This document shows, in pieces, positions 54,801 through 60,292 of a stretch of 64,000 nt of DNA. This stretch comes from JANQEU01 sp965242805 (lineage in GTDB: Bacteria > Bacteroidota > Bacteroidia > Cytophagales > Cyclobacteriaceae). The DNA lies in NCBI GenBank assembly GCA_965242805.1, contig CBDETD010000002.1, forward strand, positions 1,116,001-1,180,000, read 5' to 3'. The notes beneath the pieces are model-generated. The model saw only the letters and a list, made by a program, of their open reading frames with translations, was not told where the DNA came from and made no database searches. A program made the translations under genes and the position numbers. How positions within the stretch are numbered: position 1 is the first letter of the stretch; each line of letters opens with the position of its first letter.

Positions 54801-55338
54801 CCAAAATTCCCCCATCATCTGTTCCATCAGCGAAATCCGCGGGAATCCCTGTCAACTCAGTCCAGTCAACTCCATCTTTCACACTTGGATCTACAGAAGG
54901 ATCCGTTTCGGTCTTTAAATAGCCCAGTCCGGTAATATCCGCATCGGAAAGCTGTGTATCGTCGTCACCGTCAGCCAGATCTGCTGGAATATTGGTCAAC
55001 TCAGTCCAATCCACCTCACCTGTGAGATTATCAGGATTTAGAAGTTTATTCCAGCCATTATGCCAATAATAAAAGGCCTCTTCATCAGAATCATAGACCA
55101 GAATACCGAATTCATTGGCTCCCAGCGTCATTCCCGTCCGTTGTTGTGTGGTGAGTTGCGGAATGATCAATCCCTGAGGTATGTTACCGTTATTTCCTCC
55201 CTGCAAATGAAGAACTGCATTTGGACTTGGATTTTCTATATTAATCCCTGCAGAGTACTGTTGTGAGTGGGAGGCAAACGCCAAAAATAAACATATGGCT
55301 ATAGCTATGGTCTTCGTTGTGGGACGTGCGGCTATCAT
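42823..55338 (-). CDS. Giant exported beta-strand-repeat fibre protein
   Basis: A 4171-residue protein with a signal peptide (MIAARPTTKTIAIAICLFLA, cleaved near ASHSQ), then IENPSPNAVLHLQGGNNGNIP as in tail-fibre-like Bacteroidota proteins, and tandem beta-strand repeats: 80-aa units, 74-aa units x5, 165-aa units x10 (the last partial) and 96-aa units x5. The remaining 1300 residues have modules such as GNLSWQTGGLTLPYSATQAD and end in TLHLVYYGTDWIEIGRSAQP. I see no CHU_C or type A sorting domain, no S74 chaperone domain and no Cys-rich region. It should form a long surface fibre or adhesin. It heads the operon with the CHU_C, PorP/SprF and OmpA genes. Confidence 0.88.
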   Translation of the reverse strand: MIAARPTTKTIAIAICLFLAFASHSQQYSAGINIENPSPNAVLHLQGGNNGNIPQGLIIPQLTTQQRTGMTLGANEFGILVYDSDEEAFYYWHNGWNKLLNPDNLTGEVDWTELTNIPADLADGDDDTQLSDADITGLGYLKTETDPSVDPSVKDGVDWTELTGIPADFADGTDDGGILAVNTDGTTVLGDGNAVDLSVNVGTGANQIVQLNGTGQLPAVDGSLLTGITTGVGPGSITNLELAPDAVVGGNILDGAITDVDISDVDVSKVIGLGTAGTLDVGIGANQVVQLDGLGALPPVDGSNLTGVTATIGAGSITNTELALDAVQSTNIVDGTIVDADISDVAAGKVTGLGTAATLDVGVGANQIVQLDGGGALPAVDGSALTGVTATVGANSITATELAADAVTTTEIADGTIATIDVANLAITDAKINDVAVTKITGAPNLDTDATDDLALTTIPNAAGDISGDFSTGLTIDADAVTTTEIADGTIATIDVANLAITDAKINDVAVTKITGAPNLDTDATDDLALTTIPNAAGDISGDFSTGLTIDTDAVTTTEIADGTIATVDVANLAITDAKINDVAVTKITGAPNLDTDATDDLALTTIPNAAGDISGDFSTGLTIDADAVTTTEIADGTIATVDVANLAITDAKINDVAVTKITGAPNLDTDNTDDLIGTSIPNAAGDISGDFSTGLTIDTDAVTTTEIADGTIATVDVANLAITDAKINDVAVTKITGAPNLDTDATDDLALTTTPNAAGDISGDFSTGLVIDADAVGSAEITDGTIVNADVAAGAAIAGSKVNPDFGAQAITTTGTLNADGATTLNGNVGVGDAAGDVVTVAGTTTFIEDITLDDGANDVTLQLTTQTVGPSSLIIPDLAGAGGTLLTTANVGTIATQDANTVAITGGAIDGTTIGSTTPSTVSATNLTASGTVNLGTDAVESAEITDGTIVNVDVAAGAAIAGSKVNPDFGAQAITTTGTLNADGATTLNGNVGVGDGAADVVTVAGTTTFIEDITLDDGANDVTLQLTTQTVGPSSLIIPDLAGAGGTLLTTANVGTIATQDANTVAITGGAIDGTTIGSTTPSTVSATNLTASGTVNLGTDAVESAEITDGTIVNADVAAGAAIAGSKVNPDFGAQAITTTGTLNADGATTLNGNVGVGDGAADVVTVAGTTTFIEDITLDDGANDVTLQLTTQTVGPSSLIIPDLAGAGGTLLTTANVGTIATQDANTVAITGGAIDGTTIGSTTPSTVSATNLTASGTVNLGTDAVESAEITDGTIVNADVAAGAAIAGSKVNPDFGAQAITTTGTLNADGATTLNGNVGVGDAAGDVVTVAGTTTFIEDITLDDGANDVTLQLTTQTVGPSSLIIPDLAGAGGTLLTTANVGTIATQDANTVAITGGAIDGTTIGSTTPSTVSATNLTASGTVNLGTDAVESAEITDGTIVNADVAAGAAIAGSKVNPDFGAQAITTTGTLNADGATTLNGNVGVGDGAADVVTVAGTTTFIEDITLDDGANDVTLQLTTQTVGPSSLIIPDLAGAGGTLLTTANVGTIATQDANTVAITGGAIDGTTIGSTTPSTVSATNLTASGTVNLGTDAVESAEITDGTIVNADVAAGAAIAGSKVNPDFGAQAITTTGTLNADGATTLNGNVGVGDAAGDVVTVAGTTTFIEDITLDDGANDVTLQLTTQTVGPSSLIIPDLAGAGGTLLTTANVGTIATQDANTVAITGGAIDGTTIGSTTPSTVSATNLTASGTVNLGTDAVESAEITDGTIVNADVAAGAAIAGSKVNPDFGAQAITTTGTLNADGATTLNGNVGVGDAAGDVVTVAGTTTFIEDITLDDGANDVTLQLTTQTVGPSSLIIPDLAGAGGTLLTTANVGTIASQDANTVAITGGAIDGTTIGSTTPSTVSATNLTASGTVNLGTDAVESAEITDGTIVNADVAAGAAIAGSKVNPDFGAQAITTTGTLNADGATTLNGNVGVGDGAADVVTVAGTTTFIEDITLDDGANDVTLQLTTQTIGPGILVVPNLAGATETILTDANIGTIASQDANTVAITGGAIDGTTIGSTTPSTVSATNLTASGTVNLGTDAVESAEITDGTIVNVDVAAGAAIAGSKVNPDFGAQAITTTGTLNADGATTLNGNVGVGDGAADVVTVAGTTTFIEDITLDDGANDVTLQLTTQTIGPGILVVPNLAGATETILTDANIGTIASQDANTVAITGGAIDGTTIGSTTPSTVSATNLTASGTVNLGTDAVESAEITDGTIVNVDVAAGAAIAGSKVNPDFGAQAITTTGTLNADGATTLNGNVGVGDGAADVVTVAGTTTFIEDITLDDGANDVTLQLTTQTIGPGILVVPNLAGGTETIATLNDVLSFPITEVTGYAGIPSLSINNPDVTTGSSAASFTSNADVPVLQVTHTPISQPGLSSNTGIVIGDLTPDLAGAIRYTGTAFQANIGGGPGGWTDMTNINFPINEPNGYAGIATIDINNPDVTTGSFAASFTSNADVPVLQVTHTPITQPGLSSNTGIVIGDLTPDLAGAIRYTGTAFQANIGGGPGGWTDMTNINFPINEPNGYAGIATIDINNPDVTTGSFAASFTSNADVPVLQVTHTPITQPGLSSNTGIVIGDLTPDLAGAIRYTGTAFQANIGGGPGGWTDMTNINFPINEPNGYAGIATIDINNPDGTTGSFAASFTSNADVPVLQITHTPITQPGLSSNTGIVIGDLTPDLAGAIRYTGTAFQANIGGGPGGWTDMTNINFPINEPNGYAGIATIDINNPDVTTGSFAASFTSNADVPVLQVTHTPITQPGLSSNTGIVIGDLTPDLAGAIRYTGTAFQANIGGGPGGWIDLGFNIPFSATTGVVGPLFYLEQTNVSEITAEFINNDGTTLPALSVGNGVGGTGTVGGGIGFTGEDDLTNQQPAGVIRAEITNNANASFSGDLVFETTTAGGLNEHLRITEFGESIFQGPVGIQYTNPPLSMIQVGPSMGLSKFDNLTNTVDGDAIAVNLEVDRSNVVDNDLIRIDGTQGNLLFMDDGRFEFLRVAPGGAGTTVNLATDISTSFTLDELGDAKFDGDVVFAADINFDSDLDHFIDAGVSSTAGSNISFDAGDGAASFNGGNLNLSGGIGDAGGSATLNGGQGTNGNGGNVDINSGFGSAGFNHGNITIRPAYDGTAGDGNILMRGPTRIGHQNASVPGSIELEDAGGANAIQISADAASSAYSIILPPGQAAGALTNDGSGNLSWQTGGLTLPYSATQADAGSLFDITNSGNGVAASFANSFNQTAANFYTNSANATADFTNDGTGPAASFVNTANNTAVGIQGDITFLDGFSRSIGVQTPAGAGPGDDFTIYTGDAVGAGPDNGGSITIRAGDGVGTGGNGGQIFLDPGIGPGGVDGNVVSNTTFVIKGANPITLENGTGTQAVGFRAAPAGTNSVIWELPDGDGAPGEVLSTNGAGILSWVASGSLTLPYTQSQADAGDLFSVENTGAGAAAFFGNSSDAVAVGIQGNLEFVDGADRTISVAQAAVGFGNSIELQGGDAAGASGQDGGDIVFSPGFGDGVGLDGTIVMQAETYITPTTPTGTSFAAAISANNVPTDYSQIMVAKARNSIGAENPVALGDELGAFSFSGWDGTNYELGASIRATALDNFTGAVRGTSISFDITPPGSPSTETRAVMDEGGLTIFENSGVSTAFTIQSAGTGFGTSITTPGGQGSNLLFQLPPNAGAAGNVLSTDGAGILSWVAPSGFTIPTFDDAVNVIFGSTAPGVFNATSPEVQLGVVSGGNSRALLTASSYGGSSELVLSRANGTQGGETQLGISEVMGEISFIGHDNLGYAPGGSIIAQSTEAWSTGSNRGTALSFRATPTATGADVEMMRLEDNLLSVNGSISAVDPGPISTGQFVNSNNIGVPSLLVGNDFGGTGTSGGAVEFQARNTGASQQGVGSIFTTVSNDVSATFAGDMVFETSSAGALSERMRLNSAGNALFTGDIDVGASSVIIDNAGDVQASNNVTAGNIVSASASVNVSGTTTVIRGAGDSYFGGNVGIGITTPGATLDVNGTANVATTLTLSGNMVSVVDGPFNIDPVASDRRIVLLDGGPITEIVAGTNGQEIILISTAGGITIVDVDNAGTNIQLANNNPTFVMNVNATLHLVYYGTDWIEIGRSAQP
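46759..48198 (-). repeat. Array of five 96-aa (288-nt) units in the fibre gene
   Basis: Each unit contains NGYAGIATIDINNPDVTTGS, FTSNADVPVLQVTHTPI, GLSSNTGIVIGDLTPDLAG and AIRYTGTAFQANIGGGPGG. The unit repeats every 288 nt with no slippage (for example tatgttggcc-type positions at 46801, 47089 and 47377). Unit 1, at the N-terminal side, is diverged (FPITEVTGYAGIPSLSINNP); the others differ by few residues. Confidence 0.92.
48226..53016 (-). repeat. Array of ten 165-aa (495-nt) units, last one partial
   Basis: Unit starts lie at exact 495-nt steps from 53016 (DAVxSAEITDGTIVNADVAAG). Each unit contains AGSKVNPDFGAQAITTTGTL, FIEDITLDDGANDVTLQLTT, ANTVAITGGAIDGTTIGSTT and PSTVSATNLTASGTVNLGT. 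Units are nearly identical at nucleotide level, with two alternating variants in the NGNVGVGD segment and a third in the last units (TIGPGILVVPNLAG instead of TVGPSSLIIPDLAG). Confidence 0.95.
53017..54126 (-). repeat. Array of five 74-aa (222-nt) units
   Basis: Starts lie at 54126, 53904, 53682, 53460 and 53238, exact 222-nt steps, each opening with DAVTTTEIADGTIAT and followed by VANLAITDAKINDVAVTKIT, GAPNLDTD and NAAGDISGDFSTGL. The array ends directly at the first 165-aa unit. Confidence 0.95.
54127..54738 (-). repeat. Three copies of an 80-aa (240-nt) unit, third partial
   Basis: Copies begin at 54738, 54498 and 54258 with VG(T/I/V)GANQ(I/V)VQL, followed by PxVDGSxLTGVT, GSITNxELAxDAV and DGTIVDADISDV. 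The third copy stops after 44 residues, where the 74-aa array takes over at the shared DAV motif. Copies are more diverged than in the other arrays. Confidence 0.9.
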
Positions 55339-55441
55339 GATATTTTTAAGATTTTGTTGGACTATATCTCAATCTAAAGATAGAAATTGACTACCAACGG
55401 CAATCACGAATTCGATCAGACATGGATTTTTTCCGTACAAT

Positions 55442-55480
55442 GACGATAATCGTCGGTTGAACGGGAATCGACAATATTGT
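55442..55480. promoter_or_regulatory. Palindromes upstream of the fibre operon
   Basis: Two palindromes lie about 100-140 nt before the fibre gene ATG: GACGATAATCGTC (55442-55454) and ACAATATTGT (55471-55480). They could be operators for the fibre operon. I find no TAnnTTTG element between them and the ATG, so the promoter itself is not located. The rest of 55339-55579 shows no coding frame. Confidence 0.35.
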
Positions 55481-55579
55481 AATGACATTCTGATAGATAA
55501 TGAGTTCGGTTTACCAGTTAATAGTGATTATTAATAAAGAAATACTATGAAAAAGTAACCTAACACAAAAAATAAGGGC

Positions 55580-55608
55580 AAAAAAAACCCCGACCTCATG
55601 GTCGGGGT
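55580..55608 (-). terminator. Rho-independent terminator of the lipoprotein gene
   Basis: On the minus strand the transcript folds CCCCGACC/GGTCGGGG (55588-55607) around a 4-nt loop, then runs into eight U residues (plus-strand A run 55580-55587). It lies 22 nt downstream of the lipoprotein stop. Confidence 0.88.
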
Positions 55609-55629
55609 ACCTACCTGAAAAACTCAGGC

Positions 55630-56469
55630 TTAGTCGCGTAACTTTCGCCTGATATCTATCTCTCGCTCTTGAGTTTCTCCATTTCTGGTGACAGCCACTA
55701 TATTGTCGCACTCACCATCTCCATAATCAATCACAACCGTCTCATCTCCGTAAGTGAATGTCTTAATCCCTTGAACTGCAATTCGTACTCTTCCTACCTG
55801 ACAACCTCGTTTATAAACTAATTCATCTGTATCCTCGACTGTTGAAGAGTATGAAACTTCTTCCCTACTAACACCACTTGCGAAACCGTAAACTGTAACG
55901 ATGTCATCCAAAGGATTGGAGGCCCTGATCCAGGTTCTGGTCCATTCTGCAGTTCTTGTAGCTGTGGTACCGTCGGGAAAACTTAACTGGCCATTTTGAA
56001 GGGTAATCCGGAATGTGGGTGCATCATCAAGATTAGCTGAAATATTCTCTACAGATCTTGTACCTTCAACTTGGACGGAGTCAACATAGAAGTTATCAAA
56101 GGTTATAGTCCTGAATGCACCCGGAATAAATCGTCGGCCATCGTGTGTGATTATGATCTTTCCTGTACGTACCCGACCATAAGGACCTACACATCCTTCC
56201 GTTCCATAATCTATTGTAATCATGTTATTGGCAGTGTCCTTCGTTACCTCTGCGCAATCCAGTAAAAGATCCCTTTCAACGCGTCCTTCAGCAGATAATT
56301 CACTCATACCTGCTTCAGCAATATTATCTATATCCTCAAATGTAGACTCAATAGAAGCCTCGGAATCTACATCCGTCTCAATGGAAACAATGCCATTTCC
56401 ATCATCATCGCTACATGCCGTAAAACCTATCAGCACGGCAACACTTAGTAAATAAAATAATTTTCTCAT
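55630..56469 (-). CDS. Exported lipoprotein, unknown function
   Basis: A 279-residue protein with a lipoprotein signal peptide (MRKLFYLLSVAVLIGFTACS; Cys19 in GFTAC). The mature part opens with acidic SDDDGNG, then a helix (STFEDIDNIAEAG) and two beta-rich halves that each hold a 'IDYGTEGCVGPYG' or 'VIDYGDGECDN' turn with Cys; the resemblance suggests an internal duplication. I do not recognise a named family. The ATG at 56469 is chosen because it gives a canonical lipobox; in-frame Mets at 56508 and 56493 would add a non-signal leader. It is separated from the fibre operon by a terminator. Confidence 0.72.
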   Translation of the reverse strand: MRKLFYLLSVAVLIGFTACSDDDGNGIVSIETDVDSEASIESTFEDIDNIAEAGMSELSAEGRVERDLLLDCAEVTKDTANNMITIDYGTEGCVGPYGRVRTGKIIITHDGRRFIPGAFRTITFDNFYVDSVQVEGTRSVENISANLDDAPTFRITLQNGQLSFPDGTTATRTAEWTRTWIRASNPLDDIVTVYGFASGVSREEVSYSSTVEDTDELVYKRGCQVGRVRIAVQGIKTFTYGDETVVIDYGDGECDNIVAVTRNGETQEREIDIRRKLRD

Positions 56470-56642
56470 GTTAATATCGATTTCAGTATTCATTTGGCCT
56501 TTTGACAATAGTCTTGGTCAATGGTTTAATCGGTTTCAAAAAAAAATTAATTTTAGAGGCAAATTCTTCTCGAATGAGTCCAGGATGTTTATAATGACAG
56601 TTGTTCTTCTTCGTTAAGGATTTCAGCAATCACGCTTTACCA

Positions 56643-57605
56643 ATGAAAAAACTCACCATTATCATTGTTTGCCTGATCACACTTGACTTATATGGTCAGG
56701 GATGCAGCGACGCCGGTTTCTGTACCATGGGCGCAATGAGACCTGATCAGAATTACAACAAAAGGATTGACTTTAAGGTCCGGTCTATTGAATACAACTA
56801 CTACAAAGGAAATTCCATTATTTCACCTGTGATCAGAGCACATACCATAGAGTTTAATGCAAGCATTGGTGAACGGAACTCTATCCAGGTAAAAGTTCCA
56901 TACATGATAATTAAGGGCAATTTCAATAAAGAGGAACCCGGAAACAACCATGGGCTTGGGGATATTTCCCTGAGCTTTACACGAAGTCTTCTCACTACCC
57001 GAAGAGGGACTTTGAGTGGTACATTAGGCACTAAAATTCCTGCTGATAAGGCGGATGACAAGATCAGTAATGATTTCACCAACAACCAGGAAGTCGACCT
57101 GCATATGTATTATCAAACAAGTCTGGGATCCTTTGATGCGATTGCGGGTATGTCATGGATCACACGGGAGTGGTTATTTGCTACCGGGATTCAAATTGCA
57201 CTGACAGAAAACGATAATCAATTTGAATGGAGTGATTGGGCGAACTATCCTGATCAGAACTATGTGGAAAGGAATAACCGGGGACGTAGCCTAAAGCGTG
57301 GGACTGACATTATGCTGAGGGTAGAAAGGAATTTCCGATTCACCAACTTCAATTTTAGCATCGGTGCTCTTCCAATCTATAGAATCACAAAGGATGAAGC
57401 CTTTGTTCTTGCTACTGGCCAAAGACAAAAGCTGGACAATACGCTTGGATTGGCCCTTTCAGTCCTGGGTTCTGTGGGGTACAACATAAATATTAACAAC
57501 GCAATTAAATTTATTTATGGCTACAAGCTGGTTGATAGAGAAGTAAATCCCGATGGCCTTACCAGGGACAATGTCACAAGCTTCAGTTATATATACCGTT
57601 TTTAG
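56643..57605 (+). CDS. Outer-membrane beta-barrel protein
   Basis: A 320-residue protein with a signal peptide (MKKLTIIIVCLITLDLYGQ) followed by alternating amphipathic strands (for example AHTIEFNASIGERNSIQVKV, GLGDISLSFTRSLL, TLSGTLGTKIPADKAD) and a C-terminal Phe in SFSYIYRF, all features of outer-membrane beta-barrels. Transporter-like or porin roles are possible; no specific family is claimed. The CHAT gene begins 1 nt after the stop, so the barrel and the caspase-like protein are likely made together. The ATG at 56643 is preferred to one at 56601. Confidence 0.78.
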   Translation: MKKLTIIIVCLITLDLYGQGCSDAGFCTMGAMRPDQNYNKRIDFKVRSIEYNYYKGNSIISPVIRAHTIEFNASIGERNSIQVKVPYMIIKGNFNKEEPGNNHGLGDISLSFTRSLLTTRRGTLSGTLGTKIPADKADDKISNDFTNNQEVDLHMYYQTSLGSFDAIAGMSWITREWLFATGIQIALTENDNQFEWSDWANYPDQNYVERNNRGRSLKRGTDIMLRVERNFRFTNFNFSIGALPIYRITKDEAFVLATGQRQKLDNTLGLALSVLGSVGYNININNAIKFIYGYKLVDREVNPDGLTRDNVTSFSYIYRF

Positions 57606-57606
57606 G

Positions 57607-60273
57607 ATGCATAGAATAAGCCTTTATATAATTACTTTCATTTCATTTCTTAATGTCAAGGGGCAGGACAGTTTGTTTCAGGAAGCGGAGTATCAATTCA
57701 AACTTGCGAAATACCAGGAAGCATTTGATATCTTCAAGGAAGCTGGAGAGGGATATTACAAAGTTGAGAAGTTTGAAGATTATGTCCTGTCAAATATCAA
57801 AATGGCACTTTGTTTTTCCAGACTCGCGGCCTATCAGCAGAGTATTGAACTTTCAAAGAATACCCTTGAGTTTGTAAATGAGGTCCTTCCCAATGACAGT
57901 TATCTGAAAGCAGAGACGTTAAGAGTACAAGGTGATGCCCTTCTTAACCTTGGGCGGAATGCTCAGGCTCAGGAAAAATTACTTCTTTCCGAGGAGCTAT
58001 ATCCAGAAAATGCTGAGGCAGAAAAAGCTGAAGCATTCAATTTGTTAGGTGTCATCTATTGGAATAATGCTAATAAAGATTTGTCCCTTCAGTATCACAA
58101 CCAGTCCCTGGAGATTAGAAAGAATGTGATTGGCATTGAAAGTCTTGAAGTAGCGGATTCTTACAACAATATTGGGCTAATCTATCTGGAGGAGGATGGT
58201 CTTCAGGCAGGTATTTATTTTACGAGGGCGTTGAATATCTATGAGGACATACTTGGGACTATCCACCCCAAAGTTGCATTTACGTTGATCAACCTTGCTC
58301 GTGCCCGAAGTAACCAGGGAATCAACACCCAGGCCGTAGAGCTTATCCAACGCGTCCAACAGATATGGGAGAATTTGTATAATGATGATCATCCAAATAA
58401 ATCCTTCACCACATCCACTCTAGGTCAGATCTATGAAAATGAAGGAGACTATGACCAGGCATTGCATTTCCAGGAATTGGCATTGAAACAATACATCAAA
58501 CTCTTTGGGGATAAACACCCTGAGGTCGCCAATACTTACTTCTTAATGGCCGGGATCTATCAAAAAACTGAGAACTATAAAACTGCTGTATCCTATTATC
58601 AACAAGCAATTTTTGCGAACCTACCTGATCAATACAGAGCAGGTGATCTGTCAGATCCTGTTCTGAACAATTACCTCAACCCTGATTATTTACTTTCTGC
58701 GATGTTAGGCAAAGCCAAAGCGCTGGAAGCTTTGCATTTTGAAAAAACCCTAAAAGCTAAACACCTGAAAGCTGCGATCAGGACTTACAGTATTGCTGAT
58801 TCACTCGTTAGTGAGATCAGAAGGATCAGAGTCACAGAGAGAGATAAGATCAGGTTGGCTGACATTTCAAGACTTATTTACAAAAATGGTATCCGCTTAT
58901 CACTAATATTGGGTGACCAACCTTTTCATTCGAGTAAATACAATGAATGGGCATTTAGATTTTGTGAAAGAAGCAAATCATCTGTATTGCTTGAAGCTAT
59001 TCAGGAAACTAAAGCCAAATCCTACTCCGGTATTCCGGAAAACATAATATCCTATGAGGATAGTCTAAAATCTGAACTTGCCTTTTATCAACAGAAAATC
59101 GCTGCAGGCGAAAATACAAATGAAAACAAGACAGCCCTATTTAATTACCAACAGGCTTACAGAGATCACATCCGTCAACTTGAGGGGGAATATCCCAAAT
59201 ATTACAGTTTAAAGTACGAATCTCCTCAACTGGATATTGATGTCTTGCAACAAAATCTGCCTGTTAATTCTGTACTTCTCTCCTATTACGATGCTGAAGA
59301 CACCATCTATCAATTCATTTTATCCAAGGACAGATTGAGGGTAGAAAGTAAGAAAAAAAGCTCAACAGCCAATCGATCTATCAATGCCCTTCGAAATTCA
59401 ATTAAATACCAGGTAGATGATTCATTCGATCAGATATCCAGGGAGATGTATACGCTACTAATTCCACAACTACCCAGAAACATCAATCAACTTATACTAA
59501 TTCCTGATGGTATCCTCAACACAATTCCTTTCGAAACACTTATCAATCCCGAGTCTTCAAATTACCTTATTGAGGAGTTTGCCATTTCCTATGACTATTC
59601 AGCAAATCTGTTACTAAATAGGTCGGAACAGGATTTTGAGGAATCTTCCAAAGAAGTCCTTTTACTTGCTCCAGTTGATTTTTCTGAATGTTCAATCGAA
59701 TTATCTCCTCTTCCCGGGACGGAAGCCGAACTGAGAGAGATCAAACTTCTTTTCAACAGTAATGATTGGAAAGTACATCCATACCTCAAAAAAGACGCAT
59801 CGGAGGAATTCATAAAGTCAAATGGACTTGATCGTTTCCGATACATGCACTTCGCAACTCATGGATTGGTTAATGAATCCCAACCAGAACTTTCGCAGAT
59901 CTTCCTGTTCCCAAATGACAATGAGGATGGATCACTTTATTCAGGAGATATTTACAATTTGAAGATCAATGCCGAATTGGTCTCATTATCTGCTTGTGAA
60001 ACCGGTCTAGGACAGGTTGTAAAAGGTGAAGGTATCGTGGGTTTGTCAAGAGCACTCTTGTATGCAGGAGCTCAAAATTTGATGGTATCCCTCTGGCAAG
60101 TTTCAGACAATTCCACTGCTGAATTGATGATTGAATTTTACAGGCAGCATTTATTCTATGACCATGTCCGGTCATTTAGTGAGGCACTCAGGCAAGCCAA
60201 GATCCAAATGATCCGCTCCGACACCTATTATAAACCTTACTTTTGGGCTCCATTTATTCTGGTTGGAAGTTAA
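57607..60273 (+). CDS. TPR-CHAT caspase-like protein (exported)
   Basis: An 888-residue protein with a signal peptide (MHRISLYIITFISFLNVKGQ), TPR motifs over about residues 20-360 (for example NEGDYDQALHFQELALKQYI), an alpha-helical linker, and a C-terminal CHAT domain. The caspase-like dyad is His752 in FRYMHFATHGL and Cys797 in VSLSACETGLG. It is similar in plan to the CHAT protein at 34600, but its TPR region is shorter. It starts 1 nt after the outer-membrane protein gene. Exported CHAT proteins in this phylum have unknown targets. Confidence 0.9.
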   Translation: MHRISLYIITFISFLNVKGQDSLFQEAEYQFKLAKYQEAFDIFKEAGEGYYKVEKFEDYVLSNIKMALCFSRLAAYQQSIELSKNTLEFVNEVLPNDSYLKAETLRVQGDALLNLGRNAQAQEKLLLSEELYPENAEAEKAEAFNLLGVIYWNNANKDLSLQYHNQSLEIRKNVIGIESLEVADSYNNIGLIYLEEDGLQAGIYFTRALNIYEDILGTIHPKVAFTLINLARARSNQGINTQAVELIQRVQQIWENLYNDDHPNKSFTTSTLGQIYENEGDYDQALHFQELALKQYIKLFGDKHPEVANTYFLMAGIYQKTENYKTAVSYYQQAIFANLPDQYRAGDLSDPVLNNYLNPDYLLSAMLGKAKALEALHFEKTLKAKHLKAAIRTYSIADSLVSEIRRIRVTERDKIRLADISRLIYKNGIRLSLILGDQPFHSSKYNEWAFRFCERSKSSVLLEAIQETKAKSYSGIPENIISYEDSLKSELAFYQQKIAAGENTNENKTALFNYQQAYRDHIRQLEGEYPKYYSLKYESPQLDIDVLQQNLPVNSVLLSYYDAEDTIYQFILSKDRLRVESKKKSSTANRSINALRNSIKYQVDDSFDQISREMYTLLIPQLPRNINQLILIPDGILNTIPFETLINPESSNYLIEEFAISYDYSANLLLNRSEQDFEESSKEVLLLAPVDFSECSIELSPLPGTEAELREIKLLFNSNDWKVHPYLKKDASEEFIKSNGLDRFRYMHFATHGLVNESQPELSQIFLFPNDNEDGSLYSGDIYNLKINAELVSLSACETGLGQVVKGEGIVGLSRALLYAGAQNLMVSLWQVSDNSTAELMIEFYRQHLFYDHVRSFSEALRQAKIQMIRSDTYYKPYFWAPFILVGS

Positions 60274-60292
60274 GTCCTATCTTTGCGCCCTG

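Noticed and set aside
42823..55338. Prophage tail-fibre gene
   Set aside because: The fibre text resembles tail-fibre proteins, but there are no capsid, terminase, baseplate or integrase genes nearby, and the operon partners are type IX secretion components.
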